Assembly (NCBI RefSeq): GCF_903166545.1
Contig: NZ_CAESCH010000001.1
Coordinates: 1 to 64,000 of the forward strand
Direction of reading: 5' to 3'
Length of the DNA stretch: 64,000 bases
From: Metabacillus schmidteae
Lineage (GTDB): Bacteria > Bacillota > Bacilli > Bacillales > Bacillaceae
Shown piece after piece: positions 57,045 to 64,000 of the stretch (position 1 is the stretch's first letter; every line of letters begins with the position of its first letter). The translations under genes were made by a program, and so were the position numbers. The notes under the pieces were generated by a model that saw only the letters and a list, made by a program, of their open reading frames with translations, searched no databases and had not been told where the DNA came from.

Positions 57045-57806
57045 ATGATGGATGAGAAAAAGAATATAACTATTGCATTAGCACAAATTTCGGTAATGGA
57101 CGGAGACCTCGATTACAACTTAAAGAAGCATTGTGCTGTCATTGAAGCTACAGGAAAACATCACAGTAATTATGTCATTTTTCCAGAACTATCTTTAACG
57201 GGGTACGAATTAGAGTGTTCAGATCAACTTGCATTCTCTATTGAAGATGAAATATTAATTCAAATTCGAAACTGCTGTATTACCAATAATATAAATGCTG
57301 TGGTTGGAGTTCCCGTTAGGTTTGGAAAAGATATAATGATTTGCAGTTTAATATTCTTTAAAGACGGTACTTTTGAACTTTATACCAAACATTTTTTATA
57401 TCCTGGCGAGGAACAGTATTTTATTCCGGGGAATTTGGATCCTAAAATAATAGAGAAGAATGAAATATTTTCCTTTGCAATTTGCGCGGATACAAACAAC
57501 CCAACACACAGAAGCAATGCTTACAGCACTAACACCTCGGTTTATATCACAAGCGCATTATTATCAGACAATGGTTATGCAAACGATACTAAGATACTTC
57601 AGCACACGGCAAAAAAGTATAGTATGACAGTCTTTATGGCAAATTATTGTGGTGAAACTGGCGGATATAAAGCTGCAGGGGGAAGCTGTGCATGGAATTC
57701 AAGTGGAGAACTAATTGGTAAAATGGACTCTAACATGGAAGGAATATTACTTATAGAATGTACAGATACCCGTGAATGGTCATTGGATAAGATAATTGCT
57801 TTTTAG
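57045..57806 (+). CDS. Carbon-nitrogen hydrolase (nitrilase superfamily)
   Basis: A 253-aa amidase/nitrilase-fold enzyme with the full catalytic triad: Glu in VIFPELSLTGYE, Lys in LYTKHFLYPGEE, and Cys in FAICADTNNPTH. The secondary motif GGSCAWNSSGELIG agrees. The substrate is open. I start it at ATG 57045 (MMDEKKN), six bases after GGAAGGAG. It is divergent from the DUF4260 gene and could share control by the palindrome at 56931. Confidence 0.85.
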   Translation: MMDEKKNITIALAQISVMDGDLDYNLKKHCAVIEATGKHHSNYVIFPELSLTGYELECSDQLAFSIEDEILIQIRNCCITNNINAVVGVPVRFGKDIMICSLIFFKDGTFELYTKHFLYPGEEQYFIPGNLDPKIIEKNEIFSFAICADTNNPTHRSNAYSTNTSVYITSALLSDNGYANDTKILQHTAKKYSMTVFMANYCGETGGYKAAGGSCAWNSSGELIGKMDSNMEGILLIECTDTREWSLDKIIAF

Positions 57807-58242
57807 TATAATGGAAAGCAAGAGAGTAAAAATGCTATATACGAAATTGACAAGTCGCCTCCATTATCGGTTGATGATCTCTATCGTCAAATGTAAGAGA
57901 ACCTTACCAATTAAACATTCCCGTATTTAGCCAGTCTGCTCTTTAGAAACAAAACGCTTAAGGCGCAATCTCACCCCCGGCAAGCAAATGTTCTGTGTCA
58001 ATAAAAGTCGTGAATATTGACTTCTTGACACTCATTTCTACTTCGAGGGGCTAGGTGCTGAAGCTAGACCTAAATACACCTCATTTAGAAATATCCACAG
58101 CAAAAAAGTTAATCATTGTACGCTAAACAACAAAAAATCGCTAATCCTTTGGATTAACGCACTATATACGTAAAGGACAATATCACACTCTTACTTTTGC
58201 TACCTTATTTTATTTTAACAGTTCATTAAGAAAGTACTGATC
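57807..58242. other. Gap with gene relic and dispersed repeat
   Basis: About 435 bases. A frame near 57832-57897 reads KNAIYEIDKSPPLSVDDLYRQM then stop, like the end of a lost plus-strand gene. A diverged dispersed repeat follows (57953-58070). The remainder, to the PaaX gene end, is A/T-rich without features. Confidence 0.4.
57953..58070. repeat. Dispersed hairpin repeat (copy 2)
   Basis: It shares AACGCTTAAGGCGC-like left and CTTCGAGGGGCTAGGTGCTGAAGCTAGAC right ends with the repeat at 11361-11486. An internal inverted pair, AATAAAAGTCGTGAATATTGACTT, differs from copy 1. It is intergenic between the nitrilase and the PaaX-type gene. Confidence 0.65.
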
Positions 58243-59064
58243 CTATAGATCCTTCTCTACAAAAATGTAATAGATAGACTCTTTAGGAATAATATTTGCT
58301 ATCAACTTATATAACCTATTTAATTCTGATAATACCTTTGTACCTCCCCAGCTCCCCGGTAAAAATTCTGGTGGTAACATGGGATCAATATCCAACAGTT
58401 CATTTATTAATTTACCTATCTCTAAATAATAGCTAAATGCTATTAAATCATCCGGATGTTGATTATTTAGTAGCTTATTAATATCTGATTTACGTTCCAT
58501 CTCAAACCGCTCAAATTTTTCTTTATATATATTATTCAGTTCTTCAATCTTCCATATTCCTAATGCTTTATTTGCTCCTTTCTCACCATCTTTGGAAATC
58601 TTATTTAATAGGAATTCATTACTTGCAAGAATCGTTACATAATCCTCAATTTCAAGTGTGTCGATAATATTAATTACATCTTTTGTTATATCCCAAGGGT
58701 AAACATACACACTTTTATTTAATTGCCCAAATCCAAATTGAATCAGTTTTCTCCTAAATATATCTCTTTTTTTCCTTAACGTTTCTGGTATTTCAATTAA
58801 AATGATGTACCATTTCCCATCCCAATGCTTGCTGTATAAATCCCTTTTAAAATATAAAGAACTGAGGACTTCTTTTCCTAATGGAGTAATTCGATAAATG
58901 GCACGATTTAATGAATCAATATATTTTTCCTTTTTTAATTTAGTTAATACATTTCTAATTATTTGTGGGGTATAGCCCATAGCTTCATATATTTTGATTA
59001 GCTTTTTACTTTCAATTTCTCCCACTTTAGAGAGTAAATATAGCAATTGCTTTTCAAGTGTCAA
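58243..59064 (-). CDS. PaaX-like transcriptional regulator
   Basis: A 273-aa regulator of the PaaX family (phenylacetyl-CoA-responsive repressor is the prototype). It has an N-terminal winged helix (about 5-75: LEKQLLYLLSKVGEIESK, then TPQIIRNVLTKLKKEKYI), the central domain with WYIILIEIPETLRKKRD and FGFGQLNKSVYVYPWD, and a helical C-domain. I start it at TTG 59064, four bases after GAGGTGAG. The frame runs 69 codons further upstream but that stretch is intergenic and overlaps the facing promoter. It is divergent from a truncated pdhA-like gene, its likely former target. Confidence 0.82.
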   Translation of the reverse strand: MTLEKQLLYLLSKVGEIESKKLIKIYEAMGYTPQIIRNVLTKLKKEKYIDSLNRAIYRITPLGKEVLSSLYFKRDLYSKHWDGKWYIILIEIPETLRKKRDIFRRKLIQFGFGQLNKSVYVYPWDITKDVINIIDTLEIEDYVTILASNEFLLNKISKDGEKGANKALGIWKIEELNNIYKEKFERFEMERKSDINKLLNNQHPDDLIAFSYYLEIGKLINELLDIDPMLPPEFLPGSWGGTKVLSELNRLYKLIANIIPKESIYYIFVEKDL

Positions 59065-59152
59065 AAAACTCACCTCAATATTAATGATATAGAATGTCCA
59101 TAGATTTTCAACTAATATTTTTAGTAATCGATCTATACATTCATAACTAATA

Positions 59153-59211
59153 TTGACAGTGTTAGCCAGAATATTTATAATGTAAATATATACGACAGTA
59201 TAAAATATACT
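59153..59211 (+). promoter_or_regulatory. Consensus SigA promoter and palindrome before pdhA-like gene
   Basis: TTGACA (59153-59158) and TATAAT (59176-59181) are 17 bases apart, a perfect consensus. The inverted repeat AGTATA-AAA-TATACT (59197-59211) covers the transcribed leader and is a good candidate operator for the PaaX-type regulator. Confidence 0.8.
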
Positions 59212-59235
59212 TATAAAAGATGTTGGCTCTTTTGA

Positions 59236-59916
<681 letters not shown>

Positions 59917-60038
59917 AGGCACCTTAGGTATATTTTGCACAAATTTTAAGGCACTTTTTGTAATCTTTGTTGCTTTTAGATAAAAATTAAGTAGGTTTTG
60001 TATAGAATGGTATAACCTATAAAGAGGTAATAGTAGAT

Positions 60039-60263
60039 ATGGAATTTTTTCTGGTATTATTAATATGTCCTATCATTGTTCTTGTAGCATCAATTATCGG
60101 TTTCATTTTGGTTAGAAGATGGTTTGTAATGCCACTATTAACATTAGTTGTGTTCACCATCTTAACTTTCTCTGTTTTCAATGAATCTTTCTTTATCTGG
60201 GTTGTAGTTTATACAATAATTTCGTTCATTGTCAGTTTAATTATGAGATTTATTAAGAAGTAA
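60039..60263 (+). CDS. Small membrane protein, DUF2651-like
   Basis: A 74-aa protein with three hydrophobic helices (about 3-24, 30-46, 50-70) and an end of MRFIKK. The pattern resembles the DUF2651 (YbeF) family of bacilli. The ribosome site is AAAGAGGTAAT. It has a terminator directly after. No function is known. Confidence 0.65.
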   Translation: MEFFLVLLICPIIVLVASIIGFILVRRWFVMPLLTLVVFTILTFSVFNESFFIWVVVYTIISFIVSLIMRFIKK

Positions 60264-60290
60264 CCTGGTTCTTCTTATTAGGAAAAAGAT

Positions 60291-60315
60291 ACCGTCAATA
60301 GACGGTCCTTTTTTT
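60291..60315 (+). terminator. Terminator of the small membrane protein gene
   Basis: ACCGTC (60291-60296) and GACGGT (60301-60306) with an AATA loop, followed by CCTTTTTTT. Confidence 0.92.
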
Positions 60316-60632
60316 GCAATCCCCAAAGCATTGACAGTTATATGATTCAATTTTTGACACGCTGAAAGCATCTGCTCTACTCGTTTCTAAAAAAATATCT
60401 AAAACGGGAACACGAGATACTTGTTTATACGCTCTTATTCCTGGTGCAGGGAAAAAGTAACCTTGGTAAGAAGATGGAAAATTCATACGATCTATATAGT
60501 CAATGCAACATTTGATTTGGCTGTAGGACATTGGAACTAACCTGCTTCTTTTTTTGCTTAGTCCTATACCATTTCTATTAATAGACAGGTTATGCCCTCT
60601 ACTTTATGAAGACACTACAAAATTAGTTTGCT

Positions 60633-60893
60633 TCAGTTTGGTACATCTAGTTTAAAAACAAGTTCTCCATACATATTTGCTTTCTTCTGACTTGTAAATC
60701 CTACTTTTTCATATATATGTATTGCTTGATTATTCTCTTTCTCAACAGTTAATGAGATGCTTTTACATGCGGGATGTGTCTTTTTTATGTAGTCTACTGT
60801 AATATGTAAAGAATCTTTTCCATAACCTTTTCCTTGGAACTTCTTATCAATTTGAAATCTTGTAATTTCTCTAATTAAAATGTTTCGTGTCAT
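60633..60893 (-). CDS. GNAT acetyltransferase, apparently N-truncated
   Basis: An 86-aa frame holding only the acetyl-CoA-binding half of a GNAT enzyme: FQIDKKFQGKGYGKDSLHI (motif A with QGKGYGK), SISLTVEKENNQAIHIYEKVGF (motif B) and a closing strand. The usual 60-70 N-terminal residues are missing and the ribosome site is weak, so it is probably a relic or a minimal version. The upstream palindrome at 60950 matches that at 56931. Confidence 0.6.
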   Translation of the reverse strand: MTRNILIREITRFQIDKKFQGKGYGKDSLHITVDYIKKTHPACKSISLTVEKENNQAIHIYEKVGFTSQKKANMYGELVFKLDVPN

Positions 60894-60949
60894 AATATCC
60901 CACTTTTTTTCTAATTCTCCTTAAGTTACATCATATCCGCACTATAATA

Positions 60950-60965
60950 ACTAACGTTTGTTAGT
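60950..60965. promoter_or_regulatory. ACTAACG-GTTAGT operator-like palindrome, site 2
   Basis: ACTAACGTTTGTTAGT differs from the site at 56931 only in the centre. It lies 57 bases upstream of the GNAT fragment and is embedded in TATAAT-like sequence, a position that would allow repression. Confidence 0.6.
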
Positions 60966-61018
60966 ATATAATACTATTATACCCCTTCTCCCAATAAATG
61001 TAATAAAATTCACCTGAT

Positions 61019-62011
61019 TTATTGTATAATTTTATCTATTAATCTATCCTTGTTGTCGATTAGCCAAGCTTCACTTGCAAGTATCCAATCTACAATTCCA
61101 ATCATCCAATTTTCACTATCAAGCCCTTTTACATATCTTGCCGTAAAGTAAACGAACATGGCAGCACGACGAAGTCTTATCAAAAAAGGAATATACAATA
61201 ATTCATTTTCGGTTAAGAGGGTAACACTAACGTATCCTTTTGTCAGCATACCTATGTTGGTTAGACTTTGGTCCATTTCCCATAATGCTGTTGGTCCTCC
61301 GCCTAGCGCAATTGCCAAATCCATAGGATGTACATCATAACAACAAAATTCAAAGTCGATGATTCCAGTTATCTTTCCTTTGATAGACAATACATTGCCC
61401 GAGGTATAATCACCATGAATATACTGTTTTGCAAGCAGATGATAATAACTATTATCAATCTCCTTATCGAGTTGTTGAAAGATCTTATGTAGTTCGTGTT
61501 TTTTTGCAATAGAAGTTGGTAAATGATCAACAATTTTATCAATACCTTTAATTAAAGGATGAAATTGACGAAATTGATCATAGGTAGGATTTCTTCCCAA
61601 ATCTTTATATACATCTTCACTTATTCTACTTAGTGCTTTATTTAACTCTCCTAATGCCTTTCCAGCTTCATAAGCTTGTTTAGCATCGCTTAAATCTGGA
61701 TTAATCCCTTTTAACAAAGGCATTAAAATAGATATGGTTCCATTTTCAGATGACTGATATAAATAATCACCAATATGGTTCATTATAAAAGTGGGTACTT
61801 CAAAGGAAAGCTGACAATTACTTAGGTACTCCAGTATCAAATACTCACGTCTAACCTTGGTTATATCACTTTCACTCTCATAAATTCTTAAAATATACGA
61901 ATTATCCTCTGTAATTATAGAGTATGTTTTATTCATAAAGCCTTGATTAATTTCCCTAATCTTTATAACCCTACCAATATCCCATGTATTGCAAATCAAT
62001 TTTAAGTCCAT
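61019..62011 (-). CDS. APH/homoserine-kinase-type phosphotransferase
   Basis: A 330-aa kinase-like protein of the aminoglycoside phosphotransferase superfamily. It has a nucleotide loop INQGFMNKTYSI, the ATP lysine region in SYILRIYESE (Arg in place of the common Lys), the catalytic loop QYIHGDYTSGNVL and the metal motif GIIDFEFCCYDVHPMDLA. It is nearer to homoserine kinase type II/ChoK-like proteins than to antibiotic kinases. The substrate is unknown. The ribosome site is AGGAG. It stands alone. Confidence 0.82.
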   Translation of the reverse strand: MDLKLICNTWDIGRVIKIREINQGFMNKTYSIITEDNSYILRIYESESDITKVRREYLILEYLSNCQLSFEVPTFIMNHIGDYLYQSSENGTISILMPLLKGINPDLSDAKQAYEAGKALGELNKALSRISEDVYKDLGRNPTYDQFRQFHPLIKGIDKIVDHLPTSIAKKHELHKIFQQLDKEIDNSYYHLLAKQYIHGDYTSGNVLSIKGKITGIIDFEFCCYDVHPMDLAIALGGGPTALWEMDQSLTNIGMLTKGYVSVTLLTENELLYIPFLIRLRRAAMFVYFTARYVKGLDSENWMIGIVDWILASEAWLIDNKDRLIDKIIQ

Positions 62012-62159
62012 ATTAACTACTCCTGACGTAACGTAAACTATTTACCGAAACATTTTCTAATTAAACGTATAACTGTTTTTTTACTTAGATAGTTTTAAGG
62101 AATAACCTTGTGAGCATATAAATTAGAACTATAATACTTGAAATATTCTATGTGAAAAA

Positions 62160-62180
62160 GAGACCATCCAAGACGGTCTC
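62160..62180 (-). terminator. GNAT pseudogene terminator
   Basis: GAGACC (62160-62165) and GGTCTC (62175-62180) with TTTTTCAC following on the minus strand, just beyond the shifted stop at 62190. Confidence 0.82.
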
Positions 62181-62189
62181 CACTATTAG

Positions 62190-62643
62190 TTAAGATTTAA
62201 ACAATAAAGTGGCTCGGTTTCTCCCCCAAATTCTACGACACGGCCAGTGTCTTTGAAACCCAGACTCATATTGCTCTGTCATTAGTTGGAACAAAACTTG
62301 TATAGATTTCACAAGAGAGCTTTCTCATTTCCTTGATTATTTCCAGCATGGCTAATCTTCCATAACCTTTTCCCTGGTATTTATAGTCGATCATTAACCT
62401 TGTATTAAAATACACATGTAAAATGAGAGAAAGTCCATACATCGAAAAACCTATCATCTCATTCACATTATTGTAGATTGCTTTCGTAACCCATTCAGGT
62501 TCAACCTTTGATTGTGCAATGGAAAAGACATTTGAAGCAACATTTTCCTCAAAAAGAGGATAACCTGTAGACTCCTGCGATTTTAACATTATACATTGAA
62601 AAAAGTTATTGCTATCTATATCTCGTAAGGTTATACCATTCAT
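62190..62643 (-). pseudogene. Frameshifted GNAT acetyltransferase
   Basis: The frame from ATG 62643 gives 125 residues with YQGKGYGRLAMLEIIKEM (motif A) and ends VPTNDRAI. After the stop, the adjacent frame continues exactly where the family does, with SLGFKDTGRVVEFGGETE, then PLYCLNLN and a stop at 62190, followed by a terminator. An indel around 62266-62275 therefore disrupted one gene of about 150 codons. The ribosome site AGGAG is intact. A sequencing error is an alternative. Confidence 0.8.
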
Positions 62644-62800
62644 ATTCTTTTCTCCTAAAATTGAAATCTAAGACACTTCGGTACACATTCTAACTGAAAA
62701 TGATACTATGCTACTAGAAAGAAAAGTAAACTTTTAGTTAGTCTCTCCTATATATGTTCTGTTTGTTTTATCAGGTTAAAATGTTGCTTATGTTGTACTA

Positions 62801-63583
62801 TCACGTGAACAACGAATGCCATACTACATGCAAAAATACATCCCCTAGCATATGGGCAATAATTGCATACTCTAGACCTTTTTTCCAAAATAAATAACCA
62901 AAGAAGACACCCATCAATCCATTTAATACTGTGGCACGAATAAATAATAAACTAGTAATCTCACCAAAGACAGTTGCAGTTGCTGGTAAATGCCCGAGCC
63001 CAAATAATAAGGTTGATACAAGGATCGCAATCCAGTAGATATATTTTGGAATAGGCCTAGACTGCTTCCGATAGGAAATGGAACAAATCCAAACAATTAA
63101 AGTTAGAAGGAAAAGACGTAATAATATTTCTTCAACAATACCACCATAAAACATAAGCAATCCTATTTTCCACAGACTTACATTCGGTACTAACTGGGTT
63201 ACAAGATGAGGTTGAAATACCTTTACTTCTAGGACTGCAATGATTAATGTTCCTACTGCACTGCCTAAAATTGCAATCATTATCCATTTCAAAGACAAAG
63301 GAACTGTTTTATTTTTATATACTAAACCTCTTAGATAAGAAACATTAAAACCTACAGGTCTAGCAAGATGGAGGCCAATAGCTGAAGCAATTAACGTGTA
63401 GATTGTTACCTGAATGGCATTTATTATTGCAGCAATGGTAAAGGTGATATGATAGGTCTCAATCAATATATCTAGTAGCCCTATCTCCTTTTGATAAGGA
63501 ATCATTACCACGGCAGCGAAAGCTCCTAAAAGTGTCAACAGTAATATTAATCTTCCATCCTTTTCAGTTAAGTCTTTTTTCAT
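62801..63583 (-). CDS. CPBP family intramembrane metalloprotease
   Basis: A 260-aa protein with about seven hydrophobic segments and the CPBP/Abi motifs: EEILLRLFLL (Glu-Glu-x3-Arg), FGLGHLPA and HMLGDVFLH. Family members cleave membrane substrates or confer self-protection against bacteriocins. I start it at ATG 63583 (MKKDLTE), with AAAAAAGAGGA upstream; a TTG eight codons earlier is less likely. It overlaps the end of the small upstream gene, so the two are coupled. Confidence 0.85.
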   Translation of the reverse strand: MKKDLTEKDGRLILLLTLLGAFAAVVMIPYQKEIGLLDILIETYHITFTIAAIINAIQVTIYTLIASAIGLHLARPVGFNVSYLRGLVYKNKTVPLSLKWIMIAILGSAVGTLIIAVLEVKVFQPHLVTQLVPNVSLWKIGLLMFYGGIVEEILLRLFLLTLIVWICSISYRKQSRPIPKYIYWIAILVSTLLFGLGHLPATATVFGEITSLLFIRATVLNGLMGVFFGYLFWKKGLEYAIIAHMLGDVFLHVVWHSLFT

Positions 63584-63770
63584 TCCTCTTTTTTCCTTTT
63601 TTAACAAATAATGTTATGGATACAATTAAACAAACAGCTCCAAGTACAGCATTTAATGCTACTTCCCAATCAGTACCAGTGTAGATATTTGAAATGCTCC
63701 CTGTAGCAAATAAAATCGTTAAAATTATCCAGAAAGCAACCTTAAATCTGTTATAAAGCACACTAAACAT
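63564..63770 (-). CDS. Small two-helix membrane protein
   Basis: A 68-aa protein with helices at about 8-27 and 36-54 and a strongly basic tail (VKKGKKRNEKRLN). It has a good ribosome site (GAAGGAG) and overlaps the CPBP gene by 20 bases, implying coupled translation. Family unknown. A partner role with the CPBP protease is only suggested by the overlap. Confidence 0.65.
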   Translation of the reverse strand: MFSVLYNRFKVAFWIILTILFATGSISNIYTGTDWEVALNAVLGAVCLIVSITLFVKKGKKRNEKRLN

Positions 63771-64000
63771 TTGAAAATTCTCCTTCTCCTACAATTATTT
63801 ATGGCTGTTAGCATACTCTTAGAAAGAATTATCAACGTGTACACTCTCAAAAAATGTTATGTTTATTATGTAGGGTGGCTATTTACTTAATCTTACCTTC
63901 TCAAAGAGATAAAAATAGGAACATTTATAAATCAAATCACAGATCGTCATTTTTCTCAAAATGGCCTTTTTGTATCGATTAAACAGCCTCATTCTCTTTC
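63771..64000. other. Right-end region
   Basis: No gene is visible. Near 63948-63972 GTCATTTT and AAAATGGC form an imperfect hairpin followed by CTTTTTG on the plus strand, a likely terminator, although no intact plus-strand gene precedes it in the window. Confidence 0.4.

Noticed and set aside
60295..60531. 78-codon minus-strand frame
   Set aside because: It has no ribosome site, its last codons are the reverse of the neighbouring terminator, and no family pattern is seen; at most a relic.

Overview
This is a low-GC Bacillaceae chromosome segment. The evidence is two-fold. Sporulation genes (spoIIQ, spoIID, spoIIR, racA) are interleaved with the ATP synthase operon, and the order prfA-prmC-spoIIR-ywlB-ywlC-mntP-ywlE-rpiB-ywlG-glyA-upp-atp-ywzB-ywmB-murA-spoIID-spoIIQ is the Bacillus subtilis order, read here on the minus strand. 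No tRNA, rRNA, CRISPR array, prophage or insertion sequence is visible.

Layout. 1-2400: a sodium:solute symporter (large subunit, DUF4212 small subunit and a tiny membrane protein) behind a consensus catabolite-repression (cre) site. The window opens with a 57-bp-arm inverted repeat that contains the symporter's own 3' end. 2600-9400: two VanZ-like proteins, spoIIQ, spoIID, murA, ywmB, ywzB and an unrecognised 165-aa protein. 9500-17000: the complete ATP synthase operon in the order atpZ-atpI-BEFHAGDC, with two dispersed repeat sequences lodged in its intergenic spacers. 17190-38400: the conserved ywl/ywk block, with insertions relative to B. subtilis: an S8 protease, a MASE3 histidine kinase, a chemotaxis-type receptor, a COG0523 GTPase, a lipoprotein and an alkaline phosphatase. 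A DnaA-box cluster lies at ywlC-ywlB, and three GC-rich dispersed repeats lie around spoIIR, prfA and ywkD. 38486-44689: a 2067-aa cell-wall-anchored metallophosphoesterase with lamin-tail modules and an LPNTA sorting signal. It and the alkaline phosphatase both have 11-bp-phased PhoP-box-like repeats upstream, so they probably serve phosphate scavenging together.

The conserved block stops at a thymidine kinase gene that has lost its first half (45049-45477). An intact but divergent thymidine kinase follows it. From there to the right end the window is accessory and partly decayed: a tandem-HTH TetR regulator with a hydrolase, a copper-efflux locus (csoR-copZ-copA plus a His-rich exported protein), an MFS pump, a copZ relic, a LOG-family enzyme, a nitrilase-family enzyme, a PaaX-type regulator facing a truncated pdhA-like gene, two damaged acetyltransferases, an APH-type kinase and a CPBP protease.

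Two structural signals look least explained. Three about 100-bp arrays have a 20-bp period (4541-4640, 24151-24250, 33201-33300), and each sits just beyond the terminator of a minus-strand gene. Two copies of an ACTAACG/CGTTAGT operator-like palindrome occur with no partner regulator in view. I found no clear candidate for a wholly new defence or metabolic system.
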